Source: JBFMAE01 sp040756085
GTDB taxonomy: Bacteria; Desulfobacterota; BSN033; UBA1163
NCBI GenBank assembly: GCA_040756085.1
Contig: JBFMAE010000207.1
Location: 1 to 21,358 of the forward strand
DNA length: 21,358 nucleotides
Reading direction: 5' to 3'
In this document: positions 6,948 to 14,180 of the stretch, piece by piece
Layout: each line of letters starts with the position of its first letter
Numbering within the stretch: the stretch's first letter is position 1
The notes under the pieces: model-generated
Seen by the model: the letters and a program-made list of their open reading frames with translations, nothing else
What the model was told of the DNA's origin: nothing
Database searches by the model: none
Program-made: the position numbers and the translations under genes

Positions 6948-8987
6948 ATGGATTTTGAAAACCAGCTTTTCTGGACAAGGCAAGAAGTTTATATCACAAA
7001 AATATTTCTGCCAATCATCATTGGCTTTCTGGTTCTCTGTGTGGGGCTTCTTGCTCTTTTTGTTCTAAGTTTTTGGAGACAACATTATCGATTATGGCGC
7101 CTTGGAAAAGATGAGGATCGTTTCGGTCAAGTGGCCACGAGACTTAAAACTGTCTTGGCTGTTATTTTTGCAAATTCCGGAATATGGAAAGAGTTTTATC
7201 CTGGCACCATGCATTTTTTCATCTTTTGGGGAACCATCCTAATCTTTTTAGGAAAAATAGTTAGGCTTTTCTCATTTCCTGTTGCGCTGACGAAACCACC
7301 TCAAAACATCTTTTTATACGCTTCCTTTATCTCTGAATTCGGTGGAGTTCTGGTGATCATCGGTGGATGGATGGCTATCATTCGACGATACATTATCAAG
7401 CCCTCTCGTCTGGATACCAAGCCGGAAAAGACCTTAATCTTTGTTTGGGGGTTTGTTCTTCTAATAACAGGCTATTTCATAAAAGGCTACCGGATGGCTG
7501 CCGTCGGAGTAAATGTCCCACTGGATTGGTTCTTCTGGGCCCCAGTAAGTTATCTCGTTTCAAATTTTATTTTAATACTTCCATCCCAGCCATTGAATGA
7601 ACTTTTAATCTGGCATCGAGCCCTCATCCATGCCATACCAGCCTCTGTTCTCCTTGCCTATGTCATCATAAGCCACTCCCCTTTGCAGCACCTATTCCTC
7701 TCACCTATAAACATATTCCTCCGTTCTCTTAAACCGAAAAGTGTCCTTCATCCACTCCCTGATATTGAAGAAGTAGAAACCTTTGGAGTTAGGGAGATTT
7801 CAGAATTTACTTGGAAACAGTTATTAGATCTTGAAGCCTGTACCGCCTGCGGTCGTTGTCAGGACGTTTGCCCAGCCTATTTGTCGGAGAAGCCCCTTTC
7901 ACCCAAAAAGATGACTCAAAACCTCAAAGAGCATCTATGGCGCGAGGGACCCACTCTGCTTTCGACAGCAATTGAAAAGCGAGAACCCAAACCCATCATC
8001 GGAACCATCGTGAGCGAAGATGAGCTTTGGGCCTGTACGGCCTGTATGGCCTGCGAAGAAGTGTGCCCTATTTATATTGAGCAGATAGTACGGAACATCG
8101 ATCTCCGTCGGTATCAGGTTCTTATGGAAACGAAGTCTCCTTCAGGATTAAAACTGGTTTTTAAAAATTTAATGAACAGTCAAAACCCTTGGGGAATGAG
8201 CCGTGGACTACGAGCGGAATGGGCCAAAAGCCTGAGAGCAGGGATGCTTTCTAAAGGAGCCGACAGGGGGGTCCTCTTTTGGGTAGGATGTGCTGGAAGC
8301 TTCGACGACCGGAATATAGAGGTAGCCATTTCTTTAGTGAATATCTTGAAGTCCATCGGAGTTCCTTTTTGGATCTTGGGCACAGAGGAAGGGTGCTGCG
8401 GCGATCCGGCGAGAAGAACCGGAAACGAATACCTCTTTCAAACCCTTGCAGAATCGAATATCGCGGTCTTAAAGAAATACAATGTGAAGCAGATCCTCAC
8501 TATGTGCCCCCACTGTTTCCATACCCTAAAAAACGAATACCCCCAATTGGGAGGGGAATTTCAGGTCCTTCACTATACCCAATTCTTAGCGGATCTTCTC
8601 TCCAGAGGAAAGTTGAAGCTCACCAGGCCAATTCATAAAGTCATTACCTACCACGATTCCTGCTACCTTGGAAGGGGTAACCAAATCTACAAAACACCCC
8701 GGAAGATTTTGCGTGCCATCCCGGGGCTGAAAATAGTGGAAATGGAGCGTCACGGCAACCGGAGTTTCTGCTGTGGTGCTGGAGGAGGACGGATGTGGAT
8801 GGAGGAAAATATTGGAAAGCGGATTAACCAGATGCGAACAATTCAAGCCCTCCAGGCAAAAGCGGTGTGGGTGGGGACAGCCTGCCCCTATTGTCTGACC
8901 ATGTTAAGAGACGGAATCAAAGAGATCGGGCAGGAGGAAACTATGGTGGTCTACGACCTGTGCGAACTCGTGGTGCAATCCATGTGA
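6948..8987 (+). CDS. Membrane HdrD-like Fe-S oxidoreductase fused to an N-terminal NarI-like domain
   Basis: The protein has 679 residues. The N-terminal third (about 15-260) has around six membrane helices with several His residues (for example MHFFIFWG, WHRALIHA and SHSPLQH), matching the NarI/HdrE-type b-haem domain. Two [4Fe-4S] motifs follow: Cys 298, 301, 304, 308 and Cys 363, 366, 369, 373. The C-terminal half has two complete CCG domains (Cys 483/484 with CPHC at 520-523, and Cys 608/609 with CPYC at 646-649), which in HdrD bind unusual iron-sulfur centres that handle thiol/disulfide or flavin electrons. Such HdrDE-like fusions, also related to HmcF, DsrK and the ETF-linked membrane oxidoreductase of syntrophs, connect cytoplasmic donors with quinone. 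The neighbours make a bridge to the Mo complex likely; the real donor is unknown. Confidence 0.88.
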   Translation: MDFENQLFWTRQEVYITKIFLPIIIGFLVLCVGLLALFVLSFWRQHYRLWRLGKDEDRFGQVATRLKTVLAVIFANSGIWKEFYPGTMHFFIFWGTILIFLGKIVRLFSFPVALTKPPQNIFLYASFISEFGGVLVIIGGWMAIIRRYIIKPSRLDTKPEKTLIFVWGFVLLITGYFIKGYRMAAVGVNVPLDWFFWAPVSYLVSNFILILPSQPLNELLIWHRALIHAIPASVLLAYVIISHSPLQHLFLSPINIFLRSLKPKSVLHPLPDIEEVETFGVREISEFTWKQLLDLEACTACGRCQDVCPAYLSEKPLSPKKMTQNLKEHLWREGPTLLSTAIEKREPKPIIGTIVSEDELWACTACMACEEVCPIYIEQIVRNIDLRRYQVLMETKSPSGLKLVFKNLMNSQNPWGMSRGLRAEWAKSLRAGMLSKGADRGVLFWVGCAGSFDDRNIEVAISLVNILKSIGVPFWILGTEEGCCGDPARRTGNEYLFQTLAESNIAVLKKYNVKQILTMCPHCFHTLKNEYPQLGGEFQVLHYTQFLADLLSRGKLKLTRPIHKVITYHDSCYLGRGNQIYKTPRKILRAIPGLKIVEMERHGNRSFCCGAGGGRMWMEENIGKRINQMRTIQALQAKAVWVGTACPYCLTMLRDGIKEIGQEETMVVYDLCELVVQSM

Positions 8988-9098
8988 ACTCACTTCAAAT
9001 GGACCACACAAGTATTTATTATCGAAAAATTTCATGTTACGATTAAATTTATAAGTCTAAGAATTTATTTCTAACATTATAGAACCAAAGGAAATGTT

Positions 9099-9147
9099 AC
9101 CCTGAACTTGTTTCAGGGTCTCAGAGATGCTGAACCAAGTTCAGCAT
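9099..9147. repeat. Double-hairpin intergenic repeat
   Basis: The first hairpin has arms ACCCTGAA (9099-9106) and TTCAGGGT (9112-9119). The second has arms ATGCTGAAC (9127-9135) and GTTCAGCAT (9139-9147) with a CAA loop. No T-run follows, so a terminator is unlikely. The pattern looks like a dispersed CCTGAAC/GTTCAG repeat common between genes in environmental genomes; that family claim is from memory. Confidence 0.65.
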
Positions 9148-9218
9148 GACAGGTCCGGGGCCTTGGCTCAAAAAAATTTCAAATGTCTTTGCCTAGAATT
9201 AAGAATGAGAGAATGACT

Positions 9219-11795
9219 ATGGACTACATCAAAGATCTGATTCAAATCGTGGGTGAGAAGAATGTTAAGACCGATCTGATAGAAAGGCTCTGTTATTCCA
9301 GAGACTTATCAGTCCATGAAGCTGTTCCTGATGTTGTCGTGTTTGCGGAGACCACTGAGGAGATTTCAAAGATGATGGCCCTGGCCAATAGGGAAAAAAT
9401 TCCTGTGACTCCAAGGGGATCAGGGACAAGTGCTGTGGGTGGTGCATTGGCCACAAAAGGTGGTATTCTTCTTGACTTAAGCAGAATGAATAATATTTTG
9501 GATATAGATAAGGAGAACGGTTATGTTGTGGTCGAGCCTGGGGTTCTGTGCAACAATCTCAATGCAGCCCTGGCTCCTTCTCACTTCTTTCCCCCAGACC
9601 CGGCAAGCTCTGCTCTGGCATCCCTAGGAGGAATGGTTTCCACCAATGCCAGTGGAAACCGGGCTCTGAAATATGGAACAACTAAACATTATGTTTTAGG
9701 GCTGGAGGTCGTGTTAGCAAATGGCCGAACGATTAACACCGGTTCGGTCTTGAGCAAAACTTCTGCTGGTTATGACCTCACCCACTTATTTACTAATGCA
9801 GAAGGAACTCTTGGTATCATTACAAAGATCATTCTAAAGATTCTCCCCATGCCTGAGTACATTGCCTTTGCTGAGGCTCGTTTCTCTTCTACTCTGGATG
9901 CCGGTAAAGCAGCAACACAAATTTTGACTTCAGGAATCGCTCTATCATCCTGTGAGATAATGGATAAGGTGACAATCGATGTGGTGAACAAGACCATGGG
10001 GCTCGATATCCCTGACCAAGTAGGCTGCATTCTATTTATCGAGATCGATGGCAACAAAAAGGCCGTTCAAGAAAATATCGAGAAAATAAACAAAATCTGT
10101 CAAGCCAACAATGGCATTGAAACCCGATGGGACGATGACCCTGCCAAACGTCTTAAGATGTGGGCCGCACGTCAGGGAATCATTGCCTCTTTGTCAAAAG
10201 TGAAGAGAGGCTCAAGGCTCCAGTCCATTACCGATGACCCCGGAATACCCATCACTAAAATTCCCGAAGCTATCATAGAGATACGGAATATTGCTGAAAA
10301 GCACAACATTCCTATCTCCACGTTCGGACATATTGGTGATGGAAACCTGCATCCTGTTTTCATGTCAGATCCCAGGAGTAAACAACAGTGGGATGCTATC
10401 AGGGAAGCATCAAAGGATTTAATTGACCTGACGTTACGTCTTAAAGGTACTCTCACTGCTGAACATGGTACCGGAATGGCTAAAGCTCCCTACATTAAAA
10501 TGGAACTGGGGGAAACCCTGGAGGTTATGAAACAAATTAAAAAAGCATTAGACCCGAATAATATTCTCAACCCAGGAAAGATGGGATTTGACGATTCCTT
10601 AAAAGACATCTATGAGGATTTTGCCTTTCAACCACTGATTGAAAGGCCTGCTGAGATGAAAAGTTTTGGAGAGTCGCTGGATAACGAAATTATGGCTTGC
10701 ATCATGTGCGGATTCTGCCGGAACGGCTGCCCCATTTATAGGGAGACTTCACTGGAATCTACCAATGCACGGGGACGAGTGATTTTAGCCTACCATCTTC
10801 TGACTGGGCGATTAGAACCCTCTGAGGCATTGTCCGAGAGGTTCTATCAATGTACCACATGTCTCAATTGTAAGGCTGTTTGTCCTGCGGGTATCATGGT
10901 CTCTGACATCGTCGTGGCAGGCCGCGAGAGATTGGTGGAGGCTGGATTTCTTCCTGAGATTCACAAGACATTGATCGAAAATATGAAAGCCACTGGAAAT
11001 CCTTTTGGGGAGCAGAAGGAGAAACGGACCGATGTCTTCCCTTCAACCTTCAAACCGCGTAAGGGACCGGTCGATATCCTCTTCTTCCCTGGATGCGTGA
11101 CTTCCTATCAGGATATTCACATTGTCCCCAATATTATGAAGATTCTCGATAAAGCCGGAGTCTCCTATACCGCTCTGGGAAGAGATGAAACTTGCTGCGG
11201 ATATCTCTCATATCTGGTGGGGACCAAGGAGTTCAAAGAATTGGCCACAAAGAATCTGGAGGCCTTTTCAAATGTCCAACCGAAGCAGATCCTTACCACC
11301 TGTGCCGGATGTTATAAAACCTTTAAGGAACTCTATCCCAAATATACCTCCTTCAAAACCGAGGTCATCCACGCTGTTCAATATCTCAACCAACTGATTC
11401 AGGACGGTAAGATCAAATTCAAAGATGGAAATTCGATGAAGGTGGCCTACCACGACCCCTGCGATCTGGGTCGTCACCTCAACATCTTTGAACCGCCCAG
11501 AGATCTGCTCAATAGTATTCCCGGTGTCACGCTGGTGGAATTTAATAACAATCGCCTGCTGGCCAAATGCTGTGGTGGTGGAGGAGGGCTCAAGGCATTC
11601 AATACAGACCTTTCAGGAGAGATTGCCTATCAACGCATCCTCGAGGCATTGGATGCAGGAGCAGAGGTCGTGGTCTCCGCGTGTCCCTCCTGTAAATCCA
11701 ACTTGCAGGTCGCTGCGGCGAGGCTCCGAAAAGAGAAAAAAGGCCGAATTAAGGTAATGGATATTACGGAATTGGTGGCCGATGCAATCGCCTAA
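9219..11795 (+). CDS. FAD-linked 2-hydroxyacid (glycolate/D-lactate type) dehydrogenase fused to GlcF-like Fe-S domain
   Basis: The protein has 858 residues from the ATG at 9219, which has GAGAG about 7 bases upstream; an upstream ATG at 9183 would add 12 residues but has no ribosome binding site. Residues about 30-460 form the GlcD part: an FAD-binding domain with PRGSGTSAVGGAL and SLGGMVSTNASG, then the FAD-oxidase C-terminal domain with GHIGDGNLHP and AEHGTGM. Residues about 490-858 form the GlcF/GlpC part: [4Fe-4S] ligands Cys 494, 497, 500, 504 and 545, 548, 551, 555, then two CCG domains (Cys 659/660, Cys 784/785, and CPSC at 822-825). The fusion couples oxidation of a hydroxyacid such as D-lactate or glycolate to an iron-sulfur acceptor chain. 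It follows the HdrD-like gene after 231 bp, so it may have its own promoter. Substrate choice is not readable. Confidence 0.9.
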   Translation: MDYIKDLIQIVGEKNVKTDLIERLCYSRDLSVHEAVPDVVVFAETTEEISKMMALANREKIPVTPRGSGTSAVGGALATKGGILLDLSRMNNILDIDKENGYVVVEPGVLCNNLNAALAPSHFFPPDPASSALASLGGMVSTNASGNRALKYGTTKHYVLGLEVVLANGRTINTGSVLSKTSAGYDLTHLFTNAEGTLGIITKIILKILPMPEYIAFAEARFSSTLDAGKAATQILTSGIALSSCEIMDKVTIDVVNKTMGLDIPDQVGCILFIEIDGNKKAVQENIEKINKICQANNGIETRWDDDPAKRLKMWAARQGIIASLSKVKRGSRLQSITDDPGIPITKIPEAIIEIRNIAEKHNIPISTFGHIGDGNLHPVFMSDPRSKQQWDAIREASKDLIDLTLRLKGTLTAEHGTGMAKAPYIKMELGETLEVMKQIKKALDPNNILNPGKMGFDDSLKDIYEDFAFQPLIERPAEMKSFGESLDNEIMACIMCGFCRNGCPIYRETSLESTNARGRVILAYHLLTGRLEPSEALSERFYQCTTCLNCKAVCPAGIMVSDIVVAGRERLVEAGFLPEIHKTLIENMKATGNPFGEQKEKRTDVFPSTFKPRKGPVDILFFPGCVTSYQDIHIVPNIMKILDKAGVSYTALGRDETCCGYLSYLVGTKEFKELATKNLEAFSNVQPKQILTTCAGCYKTFKELYPKYTSFKTEVIHAVQYLNQLIQDGKIKFKDGNSMKVAYHDPCDLGRHLNIFEPPRDLLNSIPGVTLVEFNNNRLLAKCCGGGGGLKAFNTDLSGEIAYQRILEALDAGAEVVVSACPSCKSNLQVAAARLRKEKKGRIKVMDITELVADAIA

Positions 11796-11867
11796 AAGCA
11801 CAGATGATGGCTGATAGCGAATGGCTGATGGCTTTTAAAACATCTCTTTTCAGCTATAAGCTATCTG

Positions 11868-11890
11868 AAGTGTGTTGCAAATTCACACTT
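11868..11890. promoter_or_regulatory. Inverted repeat, candidate operator of the toxin-antitoxin operon
   Basis: AAGTGTG (11868-11874) and CACACTT (11884-11890) form a perfect dyad with a 9-base centre, directly upstream of the candidate promoter (TTGATT at 11889-11894, GATAAT at 11910-11915, spacer 15). Phd/YefM antitoxins autoregulate by binding such dyads; binding here is inferred. Confidence 0.4.
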
Positions 11891-11948
11891 GATTTTATCA
11901 AAATTAGGTGATAATGTTGTTTTATAAATCTTATTAAAAGGAGTACCT

Positions 11949-12218
11949 ATGCCAATCATAAAACCCATTTCAAGCCTGCGCAATCAAACGAGAGACATTT
12001 CCTCTTTGTGCCATGAACAAGACGAACCTGTTTATCTGACCACAAACGGCGAGGGCGATCTTGTTGTCATGAGCATCGAACATTACGAAAAACTCAAAGC
12101 AAGGGTCGATCTTTTCGGGAAACTTGCTGTCGCACAAGCACAGGCTGCGACTGGAGAAAAAGGGCTTACCCATACTCAAGTGATGAAAAAACTTCGGCAA
12201 CGCTTGCATGGCAAATAA
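11949..12218 (+). CDS. Type II antitoxin, Phd/YefM family
   Basis: The protein has 89 residues. The N-terminal part (PIIKPISSLRNQTRDISSL) and the EPVYLTTNGEGDLVVMSIEHYEKL core are characteristic of the Phd/YefM DNA-binding fold. The polar C-terminal part is the expected disordered toxin-binding tail. A strong ribosome binding site, AAAAGGAG (11936-11943), precedes the ATG. The gene overlaps the toxin gene by 11 bases, the usual translational coupling in such modules. The product would neutralise the toxin and repress the operon through the upstream dyad. It marks the start of an accessory patch unrelated to the redox genes to its left. Confidence 0.9.
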   Translation: MPIIKPISSLRNQTRDISSLCHEQDEPVYLTTNGEGDLVVMSIEHYEKLKARVDLFGKLAVAQAQAATGEKGLTHTQVMKKLRQRLHGK

Positions 12219-12513
12219 ATACATCCTGCGTTACCTTCCTGTTGCTGTTGACGACCTTATCTCAATCTTCGACTGGATTGCAAGTGACAATCCAGCTAAC
12301 GCCGAAGCTTTTATCGAAAAACTCGACCAACGTATCGGTAGTCTTAGGGCTCACCCATTTCTTGGTCGAATACCAAGAGACGATAAGCTGAAAAACTCAG
12401 GTTACCGTGTCCTTGTTATCGAATCCTACCTTGTATTCTACATCGTTCGTGGTAAAACCGTTGAGATTCATCGTGCTATTCACGGCTCACGCAATTTAGA
12501 TGACATCATTTAA
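12208..12513 (+). CDS. Type II toxin, RelE/ParE superfamily
   Basis: The protein has 101 residues. The order of elements fits the RelE/ParE fold: an early segment YLPVAVDDLISIFDWIA, a helical segment (NAEAFIEKLDQRIGSL), HPFLGRIPRDD, then YRVLVIESYLVFYIVRGKTVEIHRAIHGSRNLDD. The GxR..P....YRxLvi..YlvFY pattern and terminal HGSRN are typical. It could be a ribosome-dependent mRNA endonuclease (RelE-like) or a gyrase inhibitor (ParE-like). The PFLGR-IP region and HGSRNLDDII end favour the ParE/RelE group without settling it. It is paired with and overlaps the upstream antitoxin, and is followed closely by the inverted-repeat array. Confidence 0.9.
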   Translation: MANKYILRYLPVAVDDLISIFDWIASDNPANAEAFIEKLDQRIGSLRAHPFLGRIPRDDKLKNSGYRVLVIESYLVFYIVRGKTVEIHRAIHGSRNLDDII

Positions 12514-12875
12514 GATTTTATCTTCCCTTTGCAGCACATTTCGGCTAACGGCTGGGGGGTGAGCGAAGTGCCCTTTATGGGCATTTTGGCTTCAGCCGTT
12601 CACTCGCCTGTTGGCCGAAGTGACGCTTCGCTAAGTACCTACGGTTGTTAGAAATACCTTCGGTTGATTTTCGGCTGAAGCCTTTCGCTCAGCCGCCAGC
12701 CGTTGACCAAAATGCGAACGCCGTCCAGGCGTTCGAGCGAAGCGGCATTTTGGTCAACTCGTTCACATCCTCACCTGGTGCTGATATACTCCCACTTTAG
12801 GGGTGATATCAGCACTCGGTGCGGATACTCTACATCTGGCGGAATCGCCAGAAACCTTCCACCTGACAAATAATG
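12514..12875. repeat. Non-coding array of nested inverted repeats; possible attC-like or attachment region
   Basis: No gene is seen. The largest structure pairs 12543-12567 with 12683-12708: GGCTAAC faces GTTGACC, and the adjoining 21-base arms differ at only two positions. Within it, AACGGCTG (12547-12554) also pairs with CAGCCGTT (12593-12600), and GTTAGAA lies at 12647-12653. Three perfect hairpins follow or nest: GTTGACCAAAATGC/GCATTTTGGTCAAC (12702-12715 and 12745-12758) enclosing GAACGCC/GGCGTTC (12716-12734); GTGCTGATAT/ATATCAGCAC (12778-12787 and 12806-12815); and TCTGGCG/CGCCAGA (12835-12852). Position after a toxin-antitoxin pair, with a CTAAC box followed by a GTTAG box, resembles an integron attC site, but the boxes are imperfect. 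An integrase attachment region or a REP-like cluster are alternatives. Confidence 0.6.
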
Positions 12876-13973
12876 TCACTCATCACCTCCCTTCACTAAC
12901 TCAAGGGTGTCTAAAGGGCTCATGATCTTTCCCAAACTCTTCGTGCTTACGTGAGTATAGATTTCAGTCGTTTTACTATGGGAGTGCCCCAAGAGCTCCT
13001 GAATATATCGGAGATCGGTTCCGCCCTCCAAAAGGTGGGTGGCGAAACTGTGCCGAAGGACATGCAATGAAACATCCTTCTTTATCCCGGCTTTCTCGCA
13101 GGCATTTTTGAATATCTTGTCTGCTGTCCTTGCTGATAGGTATCGGCCTTCTTTTGCCCCACCGAATAGCCATTTTTCAGGTCTGTATTTCCTCAAGTAT
13201 TGCTTCAGAATTTCCAAGGCTTTTTCGGAAAGTAGGGTATATCTGTCCTTCCTGCCTTTTGCCCCCTTGATATGTATCAGCTTCCTATTACTATCAATGT
13301 CTTCTGTCTTTAATCTTACAACCTCCCCAACCCTCAATCCTGCAGAATATACGACCATCAGGAGTGCCTTGTGCTTTACATTATCAACTGATGAAAGGAT
13401 TTTAGTAACTTCTTCCTTGCTTAAAACTGTAGGAAGTTTTTTGTCTTTACGGGGTCTTTTGACTTCATACACAAATTTTTCCTTTAGCATGGTCCCGTAA
13501 TAGAACTTCAAGGCATTAATAGCCTGATTCAAAGTAGATGTTGCCGCTTCCTTCGTCTCGGAAAGATACACAAGATAGTCTTTTATGTCCTCATCTTTGA
13601 TTTCGGATGGGTTCTTCCGGACATGATTGATAAAATCCTTGTTGTAATAAAGATAGCCTTTGATCGTTTTGTAGCTGTATTTCCTTGAAACAAGCTCTCT
13701 CCGCAGGTCTTCGAAGGCTAACTCCCCTCTCTCCCCTCTTAAATTAAGAGGGGATGGGGGAGTTAAGGCAGGGTCTATCTGGACTTCCTTGTCCCCAAAA
13801 ACCTTTAAAATCTTTTCAAGTATGCTATCTGTATTTGGGAAACTCCAATGTTTCTCAACGGGATGCCATCTGCGTCCCTCAAGGGCTTTAATCTTTGTAA
13901 TAATGGAGGAATCATAAGGGAAGGAAACCACTATTCTTCCCGATAGATATTTACTGATATTCGGCACTGCCAT
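12876..13973 (-). CDS. Tyrosine recombinase/integrase with HARP-like N-terminal module
   Basis: The protein has 365 residues. The catalytic set is complete: Arg214 (SAGLRVGEV), Lys239 (AKGRKDR), His304-x-x-Arg307 (LHVLRHSF), His330 (LLGHS) and nucleophile Tyr339 (TTEIYTHV). The C-terminus MSPLDTLELV resembles the end of integron-type integrases, but the extra IntI helix region is missing, so it is not a classical IntI. A SAM-like DNA-binding domain spans about 85-170. Residues 12-60, including VSFPYDSS and GRRWHPVEKHWSFP, resemble the short HARP-like motif of SMARCAL1-type proteins. Residues 70-85 are encoded by an in-frame 47-bp palindromic repeat in the linker between these two parts. It is convergent with the toxin-antitoxin pair across the repeat array, and probably mobilises or rearranges local DNA. 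Confidence 0.9.
   Translation of the reverse strand: MAVPNISKYLSGRIVVSFPYDSSIITKIKALEGRRWHPVEKHWSFPNTDSILEKILKVFGDKEVQIDPALTPPSPLNLRGERGELAFEDLRRELVSRKYSYKTIKGYLYYNKDFINHVRKNPSEIKDEDIKDYLVYLSETKEAATSTLNQAINALKFYYGTMLKEKFVYEVKRPRKDKKLPTVLSKEEVTKILSSVDNVKHKALLMVVYSAGLRVGEVVRLKTEDIDSNRKLIHIKGAKGRKDRYTLLSEKALEILKQYLRKYRPEKWLFGGAKEGRYLSARTADKIFKNACEKAGIKKDVSLHVLRHSFATHLLEGGTDLRYIQELLGHSHSKTTEIYTHVSTKSLGKIMSPLDTLELVKGGDE
13719..13765. repeat. Palindromic repeat inserted in frame in the recombinase gene
   Basis: TAACTCCCC (13719-13727) faces GGGGAGTTA (13757-13765). Internally CCCCTCTTAA (13733-13742) faces TTAAGAGGGG (13744-13753). It is read on the minus strand as residues 70-85, LTPPSPLNLRGERGEL, with no frame change. 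It behaves like a coding-tolerated palindromic element similar in principle to Rickettsia RPEs. Confidence 0.75.
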
Positions 13974-14037
13974 GTTAAATACCCCAAATTAGGGAATTTC
14001 TACATGAATTCCTCTATATTTCTACCTCGCTTGGTCA

Positions 14038-14138
14038 ACCCCATTAGAAAGTTTGGAAGGAGCTTTAAACTTTCATAGATTACTTCATGTGTCTTCTACC
14101 TTTCCATCCTTACGTATGGAGTCTTTTTCTAACGGGGT
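14038..14138. repeat. MITE-like element (family B), copy 1, about 101 bp
   Basis: Terminal inverted repeats ACCCCATTAGAAA (14038-14050) and TTTCTAACGGGGT (14126-14138) match at 12 of 13 positions. Inside are GAAAGTTT/AAACTTTC and TCCAT/ATGGA dyads. The ends match those of the element at 19263-19359 while the interiors differ. No transposase frame is present, so any mobility would be non-autonomous. Confidence 0.65.
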
Positions 14139-14147
14139 AAATGAGAC

Positions 14148-14180
14148 AAAAAACCCATTCCTTTGTAGGAATGGGGTTTT
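14148..14180. terminator. Bidirectional rho-independent terminator
   Basis: The stem CCCATTCC (14154-14161) pairs with GGAATGGG(G) (14168-14176) around a TTTGTA loop. An A-run precedes it (14148-14153) and TTTTAATT follows, so it can work in either direction. On the minus strand it would end transcription of the GIY-YIG gene before the recombinase gene. Confidence 0.7.

Noticed and set aside
9099..9147. Terminator of the redox operon
   Set aside because: Both stems lack a following T-run and lie over 110 bp after the preceding stop codon.
12514..12875. CRISPR array
   Set aside because: Repeats are inverted and of unequal length, with no regular spacer unit.
13039..13500. 153-codon open frame on the plus strand
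   Set aside because: It lies antisense inside the recombinase gene, whose catalytic residues are complete; the composition is Ser/Leu-rich shadow coding without a ribosome binding site.
12876..13973. Classical integron integrase IntI with a cassette array
   Set aside because: The SPLD C-terminal end is similar, but the IntI-specific insertion before the HxxR motif is missing, the gene orientation is not the usual one and only one imperfect attC-like site is seen.
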